A stretch of DNA of 64,000 nucleotides from Denitratimonas sp037478135 (lineage in GTDB: Bacteria; Pseudomonadota; Gammaproteobacteria; Xanthomonadales; Xanthomonadaceae). The stretch is taken from positions 1 to 64,000 of the forward strand of contig NZ_JBBHDV010000011.1 in NCBI RefSeq assembly GCF_037478135.1, given 5' to 3'. Shown piece after piece: positions 32,863 through 43,703 of this stretch; the first letter of the stretch is position 1, and every line of letters starts with the position of its first letter. The position numbers were made by a program, and so were the translations under genes. The notes under the pieces were generated by a model. It was not told where the DNA came from, did no database searches, and saw nothing but the letters and a program-made list of their open reading frames with translations.

Positions 32863-35694
32863 ATGAAACGCATCACACTGAAACATCGCATCACGCTGCT
32901 GTTGGGCGCGATGGCGCTGGTCGGCAGCGCCGTCGCCGGGCCGGGGTATTGGACGATCACCGGGCCGGATGGCGGTCAGGTCAACGGCGTCGCCATCGAC
33001 GCCAGCGATCCGGACCGCGCCGTGGCCATCGGGCGAGGCGGTGTTTTCCGTACCCTGGATGCCGGTGCCAGCTGGCAACGGCACCAGCAGGGGCTGGATT
33101 CCAGCTATGGCCATCTGTTGCGTGCCGGACGCCATGGCGATCGCATGTATCTGATGCCCAATTCGGTCCAGTTGTACCGCGGCAGCGTTGATGGGGCATG
33201 GCAGCCGGCCAGCCTTGCCCTTGCGCCGGGTGAGTGGATGCAGGATCTGGCCATCCATCCGGATGATGACGAGCGCCTGATGGTGCTGGTTTCTTCCAAT
33301 CAGCTGTTTTCCAGCACCGATGGCGGCACCAGTTTTACTGCGGTGCCCATGGTCGGGATTCCGTCCGATGGTTTTCTGGCAAATCTGCTCCATGCCACGC
33401 CGACGCGCCTGCTGATGATCTCCCGGTCTGAGGATCCCAATACCGCCCGGTTGCTGCGCAGTGAGGACGGTGGCTTCAACTGGAGTCAGGCGATGGAGAT
33501 TTCCGATGCCTGGGGATCGACGCCGCTGTTGCGTGCCAGCCCGGATGATGGCGACCGGCTGTACCTGTCGACCCCAGACTGGCTGCGGCGCAGCGACGAT
33601 GCGGGAAACACGCTGGTGGACTGCGCTCTGCTGCCCGGTGGCGACTCGGCGACCACCATGGAGGTTGAAGCGGGCAATGCAGACCATGTCTGGGTCGGTG
33701 GCCGCAGGGGCCTGTATCGCAGCACTGATGCCTGTGCCAGCTGGGTCGCACATGGCGCCGGGATTTCGTCCGATGGGTTGCGTCCGGATTCGATCTCGGG
33801 CATCGCCCTGGCCGGTGATTTCGCCACGACCCCGCGCCTGCTGGTCGGCAGCCTCAGTGGCGGGCTGTACCGCAGCGACAACGCCGGCCTGAGCTTCACC
33901 ATGCAGGTGCAGGGTTTCACCAGCCACAACATCCGTGCATTGGCGGCGCATCCTGCCCAGCCGGGCCATCTGTGGGCCGGCCACGGCGATGCGATGGACC
34001 CGAGCGGCACGGTGTGGCGCAGCACCGATGCGGCCGCGAGCTGGCAGCTGAGCAATTCCGGCCTCAATGCGCTGCATCTGCGCGGCATCACGGTGGATCC
34101 GACCACCGCTGCTGCGCCCGGCGGGCCGCATCTTTACGGTGTGGGAAGCTCGATCTGGAACGGGGCGCCACCCACCCATGCCAATGACGGCGGCATCTAC
34201 AAGAGCGTGGATGGCGGTCTTTCATGGAACACCATCGACGCTGGTCTGCCCGCAAGCCACTGGGACGGTTCACGTTATATCGGCACCGTGCGGACCGCAG
34301 TGCTGGATCCGCGTTCCTGTGCAACGCCACCTGCGGTCGGGCCGTGTACCGATGGTCCGTTGCAGACGGTCTATGTCGCCGCCAGCGGCCGCCCGAATTA
34401 CGGCGCCGGGACCTACGCTGCAGCGCGCATCTACAAGTCGACGGATGCCGGTGCGAACTGGAGCGCAAGCGAGAACGGCCTGCCGGCGCCGGGCACGGAT
34501 CCTGTCGGCGGCTCCTGCTGGTATGAGCAGATCGCGGTGCCGCTGGTGATCGATCCGAATGACCCGCAGACGCTGTATGTGGGCCTGAGCCTGTTCTGGC
34601 AGGAGTACACGACCTGTCCGGCACCAAGCGTGGCCAATGGCGTGTTCAAGTCCACCGATGGCGGCGCCAGCTGGGTGCATTCGAGCAATGGGCTGCATCG
34701 TATCGATGGCCCAACCAGTTCGCATGGCAGCGTGCTGGCGCTGGCGCTGGCGCCGAGCAATCCGCAGCGGCTGTATGCCTCGGTCTGGCGGGAGAATTTT
34801 GTCGGGCGCATTTTCCGCAGTGACGATGGCGGTGCCAGCTGGACCGAACGCAGCGTTGGGGTGATCGGACAGGACGTGCGTCATCTGCTGGTGGATCCGG
34901 TCAACCCGGATATCGTCTATGCCGCCGGCGCCGGCGGCTCCATCACCGGCAATGGCGTCTACCGCAGCGAGGATGGTGGGCTGACCTGGAACTCGATCAG
35001 CCTGGGTCTGGCCGGAGTGTCGGTGACCACGTTGTTGTTTGATCCGCATGAGCCGGCGCGCCTGTATGCAGGCACGGTCAGCGGCGTGGCCGAATACAGC
35101 CAGGTCCTGGATGATGACAGCGATGGTGTGCCGGGCGAGATCGAGGACCAGGCGCCCAACGCCGGCGACGGCAATTTCGATGGCGTACCCGATTCGCAGC
35201 AGTCGCATGTGGCGTCGCTGCCGGGAGTTTCCGGTTCCGGCGCGCGCGGTGCTGACGGCTGGGTCACGGTGTGGGTCGAGGCGTTGGAAGGCAGCTGCGA
35301 GCGGATCAACAACATGGAGGTGGTTGCGGCGCAGGATCTGCCGGCCGATATCGCGCGCGGAGGCGGTGCCACCGTCTTCGACAACGGTGTGCTGCGCTTC
35401 CAGTTGCCTGATTGCCAGCAGGCCGACGTGCATGTCCGCTTCCACGGTGCCGATCACCGTCATCCTGCTTTCGGTTGGCGCAATTACGGGCCGCGGGAGC
35501 CGGGCGACATCGCCAGCATCGGCTGGTATGGCTTTGCCGGTGCCAGCCGCACCGCAGCGGATAGCTGGACGGTGCGGCTGCGCGCGGGGGAGCAGGGCGA
35601 CTGGTTCGCCAATGGCGAGGTGATCCGCTTTGTCGGTGGCGCCGGCTATCTGGACCTGTCGCTGTTCGCCGACGGCTTCGAGAGCGGCGACTGA
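32863..35694 (+). CDS. Secreted Asp-box repeat protein with DGFESGD tail
   Basis: A 943-residue exported protein with a signal peptide (cleavage after SAVAG). About twelve Asp-box/BNR-like repeats (STDGGTSF, SEDGGFNW, STDACASW, SVDGGLSW, STDGGASW, SEDGGLTW) build one or two sortilin-like beta-propellers (about 20-735). A thrombospondin-3-like acidic linker (DDDSDGVPGEIEDQAPN) leads to an immunoglobulin-like domain resembling the choice-of-anchor U type. The protein ends LSLFADGFESGD, a tail repeatedly found on secreted proteins of this order. AAGGAG at 32850-32855 fixes ATG 32863. No catalytic residues recognised; surface adhesin or carbohydrate binder is a guess. It is divergent from sppA. 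Confidence 0.85.
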   Translation: MKRITLKHRITLLLGAMALVGSAVAGPGYWTITGPDGGQVNGVAIDASDPDRAVAIGRGGVFRTLDAGASWQRHQQGLDSSYGHLLRAGRHGDRMYLMPNSVQLYRGSVDGAWQPASLALAPGEWMQDLAIHPDDDERLMVLVSSNQLFSSTDGGTSFTAVPMVGIPSDGFLANLLHATPTRLLMISRSEDPNTARLLRSEDGGFNWSQAMEISDAWGSTPLLRASPDDGDRLYLSTPDWLRRSDDAGNTLVDCALLPGGDSATTMEVEAGNADHVWVGGRRGLYRSTDACASWVAHGAGISSDGLRPDSISGIALAGDFATTPRLLVGSLSGGLYRSDNAGLSFTMQVQGFTSHNIRALAAHPAQPGHLWAGHGDAMDPSGTVWRSTDAAASWQLSNSGLNALHLRGITVDPTTAAAPGGPHLYGVGSSIWNGAPPTHANDGGIYKSVDGGLSWNTIDAGLPASHWDGSRYIGTVRTAVLDPRSCATPPAVGPCTDGPLQTVYVAASGRPNYGAGTYAAARIYKSTDAGANWSASENGLPAPGTDPVGGSCWYEQIAVPLVIDPNDPQTLYVGLSLFWQEYTTCPAPSVANGVFKSTDGGASWVHSSNGLHRIDGPTSSHGSVLALALAPSNPQRLYASVWRENFVGRIFRSDDGGASWTERSVGVIGQDVRHLLVDPVNPDIVYAAGAGGSITGNGVYRSEDGGLTWNSISLGLAGVSVTTLLFDPHEPARLYAGTVSGVAEYSQVLDDDSDGVPGEIEDQAPNAGDGNFDGVPDSQQSHVASLPGVSGSGARGADGWVTVWVEALEGSCERINNMEVVAAQDLPADIARGGGATVFDNGVLRFQLPDCQQADVHVRFHGADHRHPAFGWRNYGPREPGDIASIGWYGFAGASRTAADSWTVRLRAGEQGDWFANGEVIRFVGGAGYLDLSLFADGFESGD

Positions 35695-35707
35695 TCCGCC
35701 GGTGCCG

Positions 35708-37069
35708 CTACGCCTGCGTCGCCTGGAAGCGCAACTGGCGGCGCAGGCGCAGTCCAAGCAGCACTGCCGCCACACTGAGCCCGGCCACCAACCCGGTCCA
35801 GATGCCCTGCGCGCCCCAGCCCAGGCCGAAGGCCAGGCCCGCGCCCAGCGACATCCCGACCATCCAGTACGAAAACGCCGCCAGCAGCATCGGGATGCGG
35901 GTGTCCTTGAGCCCGCGCAGCGCGGCGCCGGACACCACCTGGATGCCGTCGGAAATCTGGAACGCTGCGGTGTACAGCAGCAACGTGGCGGCCAGTGCCA
36001 GCACCGCCGCGTCGCGGGTGTAGATGGAGGCGATCAGCTCATTGCCCAGCGCGATGCCGGTCGCGGTCACGCACTGGCACAGGATCACGATGGTGTAGCC
36101 GGCCAGTACCGCGCGCCTCACCCCGGACCAGTTGCCGGCGCCCACGGCATGACCGACCCGCACCGTGGTCGCTTCGGCCAGCGCCAGTGCCGCCATGAAG
36201 GTGATCGAGCCGACGTTGACCGCGATCTGGTGCGCGGCCACCGGCACCTCGCCCATGCCGCCGATCAGCAATGCCGAGACGATGAACAGGCCGCCTTCCA
36301 GTCCGACCGTGACGCCGATCGGCAGGCCCAGCACAAGCAGTTCACGGATCGCGACCCAGCGCGGCAACTCCCAGCGGGAGAACAGGCCCAGATCGGCGAA
36401 GCGCCGGCTGCGCGCCAGGTACAGCGCGAACGCCAACGCCTGGCACCACAGCATCACCGCCGTCGCATAGCCCAGCCCGGCGGCGCCCATTTCCGGAAAT
36501 CCGAAGCGCCCTAACAGCATCATCCAGCCCAGCGGCAGCAGCACCGCCAGCCCGGCCAGGCCCAGCACCATGGTCGGCAAGGTCCAGTGCAGGCCCTCGC
36601 TGAAATAGCGCATCGACAGGTACAGCGCCAGCGCCGGGATGCCCCAGCGGATGCCCATCAGGAAGGCGCGCGCGCCGGGCTGGATATCGGCACTGATGCC
36701 GATCAGCGCCAGCTGCCCGGCTGCGACTTGTACCGCCAGCATCAGCACCGCTGCCAGCGCCAGCGCCAGCCAGCAGGCCTGCCGGAACATCGAAGCGGTT
36801 TCGGCGCGACGACCGGCGCCGGCCAATTGTGAAATCGTCGGCGGCACCGACAGCAGCACGCCGACCAGCACGATCACCACCGCTGACCAGATCGCCGCAC
36901 CCACCGCGACCGCCGCCAGCGTGCCGGCGCTGTGATGGCCGGCCAGTACCGCATCGATGAAGCCGATCATGCCGGTGGCCACATGCCCCAGGATCAACGG
37001 CAACGCCAGCGTGAGGGTGAGTCGCATCTCGCGGCACAGCGGCGCGAAACGGGAAAGCAGGGATGGCAT
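35708..37069 (-). CDS. MATE-family multidrug/sodium antiporter
   Basis: A 453-residue inner-membrane protein with about twelve helices in two similar halves, typical of NorM-type MATE exporters: LALPLILGHVATGMIGFIDAVLAG in helix 1, GLPIGVTVGLEGGLF and AVNVGSITFMAALALAEATTVRVG in the second half. It should expel cationic drugs or dyes in exchange for Na+ or H+. The start at 37069 (MPSLLSRFAPLCREM) is chosen by family match; no strong ribosome site. The C-terminal end is 14 bases past the convergent Asp-box gene. Confidence 0.9.
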   Translation of the reverse strand: MPSLLSRFAPLCREMRLTLTLALPLILGHVATGMIGFIDAVLAGHHSAGTLAAVAVGAAIWSAVVIVLVGVLLSVPPTISQLAGAGRRAETASMFRQACWLALALAAVLMLAVQVAAGQLALIGISADIQPGARAFLMGIRWGIPALALYLSMRYFSEGLHWTLPTMVLGLAGLAVLLPLGWMMLLGRFGFPEMGAAGLGYATAVMLWCQALAFALYLARSRRFADLGLFSRWELPRWVAIRELLVLGLPIGVTVGLEGGLFIVSALLIGGMGEVPVAAHQIAVNVGSITFMAALALAEATTVRVGHAVGAGNWSGVRRAVLAGYTIVILCQCVTATGIALGNELIASIYTRDAAVLALAATLLLYTAAFQISDGIQVVSGAALRGLKDTRIPMLLAAFSYWMVGMSLGAGLAFGLGWGAQGIWTGLVAGLSVAAVLLGLRLRRQLRFQATQA

Positions 37070-37430
37070 GAAGGGCTCGACAGGCGCACCTGCGGTCCGA
37101 ACCGGACGCAGGCAGGACGCGCATTCTAGCGGCGCCAGCCTGCACAGCCACGCAACCATCGCATCGGCTGTGGCTGCAACTGCGGTCGTGGCTGGTGGCT
37201 GTCCCCCATTGGCCAGCCTCGATGCCGTCGGCTTGGCGCTAAGCTTCCCCGCACCGCCCGCGTCGCGGGCCGATCCGTCTGCTGTGGTTCCCGATGTCCG
37301 ATTCCCGCGTTGTCCGCGCTCCCGCCGTTGCTGGGATGTCCTGTTGCCGGACGGCTGCCTATTGCGACGGCTCCGCCGGTGGCCGGCGGCTGGGCGGTGG
37401 GCGTGACGGGCTGAAATACGGGGCCATGGC
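37070..37430. other. Intergenic region, nothing recognised
   Basis: Between the divergent MATE gene and the GT39-like gene. I see no gene, strong promoter or long repeat here; GC-rich with short self-complementary patches only. Confidence 0.5.
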
Positions 37431-39266
37431 ATGACGCGGCTACATCTTCTGGCGATTCCCGCGCTGCTGCTGGTGCTGGTGTTGCTGCATCTGGCGCTGT
37501 TTCCCTACGCCACGCTGGTCACCGACTCCGGCCGGGATCTGGCCAATGCCTACGCGGTGGCCCACGGCGGGCCATATCCGCTCTACGGGCCGGGCCTGTT
37601 CGGCCACTGGAAGCTGGGGCCGGTGTGGTTCTGGTTGCTGTCGCTGCCGCTGTGGGTGTTCGGCAGCATCACGGCGGCCGCGTGTTTCATCGGCCTGCTG
37701 GCGGCGGCCAAGATTCCGTTGGCCTATTTGCTCGGCCGGCGTCTGCTGGATCAGCGCCTTGGCCTGCTGGCCGCATTGATCATCGCGTTGCCGGGCTGGA
37801 GCAGCGTCGGCACCCTGGTGCTGGCACATGCCAGCGTGGTGGAAAGTGCGGTACTGGCCACCTTGTTGCTGGCGGTGCTGGCCTGGCAGACGCGGCGTCC
37901 GGTGATCGCGGTACTGGCCTGTCTGATGCTGGCGCTGGCGCTGCATGCCCATCCCACCGCGCTGCTGGCTGCGCCGGTGGTGGCGCTGGCGCTGTGGCGT
38001 TTGCGCCAGGTGCCATGGCGCTGGCTCTGGTTGCTGCTGGCGGTGCTGGCCTTCGTGTTGCCCTTCGTGCCGGCGCTGCTGGCGGAAATGCGCAGCGGCT
38101 GGCCGCAGGTGACCGCCAGTGCAGCGTATCTGGAACAGATGAGGGCCACGACACGGTTGGCGCGTCTGCCGCAACTGCTCTGGGCTTTGGGCACGGGTGG
38201 TGTCTGGTTCGCGGCTGGATTCCTGCTGCCGCTGGCCGGCGCCGTGCTGGCATGGCTGCTGTGGGGGTTGTTGCTGGTGGCTGCATTGCTGGGCTGGATC
38301 CGGTTGCTGCTGGGACGCATCGCGGGGGCGGAACAGGCGGGTTTGAGTCGCGGGCGCATCGTGCTGGCCGCACTGTCCGGCCTGGCTGCGGTGGTGTTCA
38401 TCGCGCTGCTGCGCGACGCCACGCCGGTGTGGATGGTCTACAGCCTGGTGCCGTTCGGGGCGCTGGCGCTGGCGCTTGGCCTGCATGCATTGCTGGCCGG
38501 GCGCCGGCATGCGGGTCGGGTTGTCGGGCTTCTGGTGCTGGCTACGCTGTTCATTGATGCGGCACTGCTGCAGCAGCGTGTCGCGCTGGCTGAAGCAGGA
38601 CGGGTGGCGTTGCCGGGCAAGAGCATCGGCGACATCACCGCCGCGCGCGCGCAGGCGCCGCACCACAGTCCCTGGCTGGCGGCCTGGCAGTTCGACGAAC
38701 TGGCGCGTGCAAGTTGCGCCGAACCGGGGCGGTTGGCGTTGCATGGGGAACTGGCGACGACGTTCGATTTCAGCCAGGGCGTCGCCGCGCAGCTGCACTG
38801 TCCGGAAAACCGGCTGCCGCGATTGGGTGGGCAGGAGGCGGACCGGCATCTGGTCGGCCTGTCGCACGGGTTGGCGCTGGAACTTGGTATGGCGCCGCAG
38901 CCGCAGCGCTGGGGTCATGTGCTGCGCGAACCACGCCAGGTATTGGCACCACGACAGGGGCGGGAGGCACGGGTCGATGTGGAATACCGGGTCGACCGCC
39001 AGCGCGCGCTGGACGCGCACGGGGATGCCGAACTGTCCGGAAGCGTGCAGTGCGCGCCGGGCGAACTGCTGGTGGTGACCAATCTGATGCCGCTGGTGAA
39101 TCGTTTCAGTCTGACCGTGCAGCGTGGCGCACAGGAACTGGTGCCGCAGGCGCGCACGATGTCGGCCAGCTATTTCCCGTGCGACGGCGAAGCCATCCAC
39201 TGGCGCATCCTGACCCCGGATCCGGCCTCGGCCGATGTGGTGGTGATCGCCCGTTCTGTTGATTGA
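37431..39266 (+). CDS. GT39-like membrane glycosyltransferase-family protein
   Basis: A 611-residue polytopic protein with about eleven hydrophobic helices up to residue 385, then a hydrophilic C-terminal domain of some 225 residues. The start FPYATLVTDSGRDLANAYAV places an acidic motif in the first periplasmic loop after helix 1, as in GT-C transferases of the PMT/ArnT type (GT39/83), which transfer sugars from lipid carriers. Homology is topological rather than motif-rich, so the function is tentative. The C-terminal part holds a DVEYRVDRQ segment and four cysteines. It converges on the DUF3106 gene. Confidence 0.65.
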   Translation: MTRLHLLAIPALLLVLVLLHLALFPYATLVTDSGRDLANAYAVAHGGPYPLYGPGLFGHWKLGPVWFWLLSLPLWVFGSITAAACFIGLLAAAKIPLAYLLGRRLLDQRLGLLAALIIALPGWSSVGTLVLAHASVVESAVLATLLLAVLAWQTRRPVIAVLACLMLALALHAHPTALLAAPVVALALWRLRQVPWRWLWLLLAVLAFVLPFVPALLAEMRSGWPQVTASAAYLEQMRATTRLARLPQLLWALGTGGVWFAAGFLLPLAGAVLAWLLWGLLLVAALLGWIRLLLGRIAGAEQAGLSRGRIVLAALSGLAAVVFIALLRDATPVWMVYSLVPFGALALALGLHALLAGRRHAGRVVGLLVLATLFIDAALLQQRVALAEAGRVALPGKSIGDITAARAQAPHHSPWLAAWQFDELARASCAEPGRLALHGELATTFDFSQGVAAQLHCPENRLPRLGGQEADRHLVGLSHGLALELGMAPQPQRWGHVLREPRQVLAPRQGREARVDVEYRVDRQRALDAHGDAELSGSVQCAPGELLVVTNLMPLVNRFSLTVQRGAQELVPQARTMSASYFPCDGEAIHWRILTPDPASADVVVIARSVD

Positions 39267-39287
39267 GCGGAGCAGGGCGCCTGCTCC
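39267..39287. terminator. Terminator-like hairpin between convergent genes
   Basis: CGGAGCAGG (39267-39275) pairs with CCTGCTCCG (39279-39287) around a GCG loop; no T-run. It sits immediately after the GT39-like stop and before the DUF3106 stop. Confidence 0.55.
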
Positions 39288-39293
39288 GGGGTC

Positions 39294-39959
39294 TCAGCGC
39301 GCGGCTCCAAGCTCGGCGGCACGTGCCTCGGCGTCCATGTCCAGCAGGCTTTGGCGGAAGGTATCGCGCCGGGCTGGCGGCAGGCGTGCCAGGCGGTTGC
39401 GCAGGGTCGCCACCTGGGCCTCGTCCAGCTCACGCAGCATGGCCAGCGTGGCGTTGTGGTCCTGCGCGGGAATGAACGGGAACAGTTCGCGCGCCAGGCC
39501 GATCACGGCGCGCGTGGAGGGGTCGTACAAATGGCTCTGGCGCTGTTGCGCCGGCAGCGCATCGAAACGTTCGCGCCAGCGCTGCTGCACCGATTCGGGC
39601 AGTGTGGAAAAGTGCGCGCCGGTCTGGATCGCGCGCTTGCGTGTGGCCGGGTCCATCTGTTCCCAGGCATCGAAGCGCGCGCGCAGCGCGAGCTTGTGTT
39701 GGGTTTCGAGCGTCTCCCACTGGCTCAGGTTTTCACGCAACTGCGCCTGTTCTTCCGGTGACAACGCGGCCCAGGCGCGGGCGTGGGCGTGCAGCCGTTC
39801 GCGCAGCATCGGTGGCAGGCGCTGGCTCAGCTCCTGGAATGGCACCAGCGCCTGGCGCACGGCCTCGGGGTCGGCCCCGGCCTGTTCCGGTTGCGCGGCC
39901 AGCGGCGGGGCGGTGCCGAGCAGGCCAGCCAGCAGCAGGGCGAGCGTCGGCGGTGTCAC
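39294..39959 (-). CDS. DUF3106 periplasmic protein
   Basis: A 221-residue exported protein: signal peptide to about residue 22 (LALLLAGLLGTAPPLAAQ), then two or three copies of a helical repeat with the pattern PxxRxxx...W..L.P..R (WAALSPEEQAQLRENLSQWETL, WEQMDPATRKRA). This is the DUF3106 type, of unknown function, often in small operons with a sigma-like factor. GTG 39959 overlaps the previous gene's stop by 4 bases, so it is co-transcribed and probably translationally coupled with it. Confidence 0.8.
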   Translation of the reverse strand: MTPPTLALLLAGLLGTAPPLAAQPEQAGADPEAVRQALVPFQELSQRLPPMLRERLHAHARAWAALSPEEQAQLRENLSQWETLETQHKLALRARFDAWEQMDPATRKRAIQTGAHFSTLPESVQQRWRERFDALPAQQRQSHLYDPSTRAVIGLARELFPFIPAQDHNATLAMLRELDEAQVATLRNRLARLPPARRDTFRQSLLDMDAEARAAELGAAR

Positions 39960-40759
39960 TGGAAGGACTCCTGTTCGGACAGCCAGACCAGGAAATCCAG
40001 ATCTTCCAGCAGGCCAGGGTGCTGCTGACGCAGCAGCACCAGCGAAAAGTCCGGAGCGGTCAGCGGCGCCGCAGCTGCCGTGGGCGGCGGCATCCGCTCA
40101 GGTTCGCTGCGCTCCGGGCCGGTGACGGCGGTCGTGGTCGCGGTCGAGGCGGGGGGACTCAGCACCTGCCATGCCAGCAGCGCGAGGCTGATGAGCACGA
40201 GCAGTGCCAGCGCCCCTGGCAGCCAGGGCAGCAGCCAGAAAGCGGTGGCCGTGCGTTCCGTCGCGGCGCTGGTGTTCCGATCCGGCTGTGGTGTCGTGTG
40301 CGGCGGCGACGAAGGGGCCGACGACTCCACTGTCGCGGCGGGGCTGGCCATATCCGCTGGCACGGCCGGGTCCGGGCCGAAGTCGATGGCGGCGGTGGCG
40401 GGAACCGGCTCCGTGTCAGGCAATGGCCGTTGTGGTGCGGCTGCCGTTGCCGGTGGCTGCGGCATCAGCAGCGCCTGGCAGCGCAGCAACCAGTCGTTGC
40501 GTTCCGGGTCCTGCGGTGTGTCGGACAGCATCATGCGCAACTGCGCATTGGCGAAAGCCAGCGAGGCCCGCACCGCAGCCGGCTCCAGATCCAGCCGTGT
40601 CGCGATCCGGTCCAGATCCGATTCGCCGCGCAGGCGCAGCAGCATCACATGTCGCTGGGTGCGCGACAGCCGCCCCAGGGCCAGTTTCAACTGGTGCCGG
40701 GCGGCGTCCTCCGGCATCCGGATGAAGGCGTCGGGCGATGGCGGGGCCGGAACGGGCAT
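39956..40759 (-). CDS. Membrane protein with sigma-region-4-like HTH and DUF3619-like tail
   Basis: A 267-residue protein. Residues about 22-76 (LKLALGRLSRTQRHVMLLRL...DLDRIATRLDLEPAAVRASLAFA) resemble sigma-70 region 4: SRTQRHVMLLRL, a HTH (LDRIATRLDLEPAAVRASL) and trailing helix. There is no sigma region 2, so it cannot be a normal sigma factor. A Pro/Ala-rich linker (100-170) leads to one membrane helix (about 173-200) and a short periplasmic domain ending LLEDLDFLVWLSEQESF, like DUF3619 proteins that accompany DUF3106. Such a layout suits a membrane-tethered regulator, but the function is unproven. Its product may act with the co-transcribed DUF3106 protein. Confidence 0.65.
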   Translation of the reverse strand: MPVPAPPSPDAFIRMPEDAARHQLKLALGRLSRTQRHVMLLRLRGESDLDRIATRLDLEPAAVRASLAFANAQLRMMLSDTPQDPERNDWLLRCQALLMPQPPATAAAPQRPLPDTEPVPATAAIDFGPDPAVPADMASPAATVESSAPSSPPHTTPQPDRNTSAATERTATAFWLLPWLPGALALLVLISLALLAWQVLSPPASTATTTAVTGPERSEPERMPPPTAAAAPLTAPDFSLVLLRQQHPGLLEDLDFLVWLSEQESFQ

Positions 40760-41029
40760 CGAGGGTCAAACAGGTGGCTGTCGAGGCCGCAGGATAGCAG
40801 GCCGGCAAGTCGCCACTGATGATCCGGAGCACCGGCAGGCGCGCTTCAGGCGCGTCTTCAGTCCGCCCTGTACCGGTGCGGAGCGGGGCTTGACCCGAAG
40901 GCGACCAGGTGCTCCCCGTTGTGCCGCAAGGGCTCCGGGACGATGTGGTTGTGCACAGCGGCATCCGAGCTGCCAAGCAAGTGTCATCAATCGTCAACTC
41001 ACCCCGGCCCGGGCGGGCAGGACTCATAC
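40760..41029. other. Intergenic region left of the AT-rich tract
   Basis: Part of the 707-base gap before priA. No coding sequence recognised. It holds one DnaA-box-like 9-mer (40949-40957). Confidence 0.4.
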
Positions 41030-41162
41030 AAGTTGTTGTTTTTGTTTGTTATTTTGCGTGTGGCTATTTTTTGACCAATGCGACCGGGGACACGGTTTGA
41101 TGCGCACCGCGTGGTGTTCACCGGGCTTGTTCCACACAGTTATCCACAGGAGATGTGGATTT
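41030..41162. promoter_or_regulatory. AT-rich tract with DnaA-box matches upstream of priA
   Basis: Positions 41030-41082 are about two-thirds A+T in an otherwise GC-rich window and T-rich on one strand (runs TTGTTTTTGTTTGTTATTTT). They are followed by a perfect DnaA box (TTATCCACA, 41140-41148) and an inverted 7/9 match (TGTGGATTT, 41154-41162). A further 8/9 match (TTGTGCACA) lies at 40949-40957. This could be a replication-origin-like element or a DnaA-controlled promoter region; neither is shown. Confidence 0.5.
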
Positions 41163-41466
41163 CCCCGGATTCATCATGCAGAGCAGGCAGTTAGCAGCGA
41201 TTCATGACTTTGTTTACAGATTCCTGCCGCAACTTCAGCCGCGGAAAAGCGGCTGCCTGGCCGGCTGGTTCGTGAGGTGACTGTCCGCGGCGGGGCCTGT
41301 GCGCTCGTCGCCAGTCGGCTAACCTAACCGGCTCCCGCCTCCAGCGACATCCGGGTGTGCAATCGATGAACGCGCCATCTGGCCGAAAACCTGCGTTCTG
41401 CTGCTGGCACATGCCGGCATGGCGGCGGTTGGCCGGGACAGCGCGCATGGGCCGGAACCGGATGCG
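41163..41466. other. priA upstream region
   Basis: No gene recognised. A perfect 7-bp hairpin (CAGCCGC 41236-41242 with GCGGCTG 41249-41255, loop GGAAAA) is not followed by a T-run. The priA ribosome site is weak in this stretch. Confidence 0.45.
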
Positions 41467-43668
<2,202 letters not shown>

Positions 43669-43703
43669 ATCATCGGCACCGGCCGCATGGCCGGAGGAAA
43701 GGC

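Noticed and set aside
30239..32866. An 875-codon plus-strand frame opposite tsaC and sppA
   Set aside because: Antisense artefact of GC-biased third positions; the minus-strand genes have intact active-site motifs.
34270..35775. A 501-codon minus-strand frame opposite the Asp-box gene
   Set aside because: Antisense shadow; the repeats explain the plus-strand coding.
37440..39200. A 586-codon minus-strand frame opposite the GT39-like gene
   Set aside because: Gln/Arg-rich translation of hydrophobic codons in reverse; no domain.
41236..41255. Hairpin before priA as a terminator
   Set aside because: Perfect 7-bp stem but no T-run and no upstream gene in that direction to terminate.
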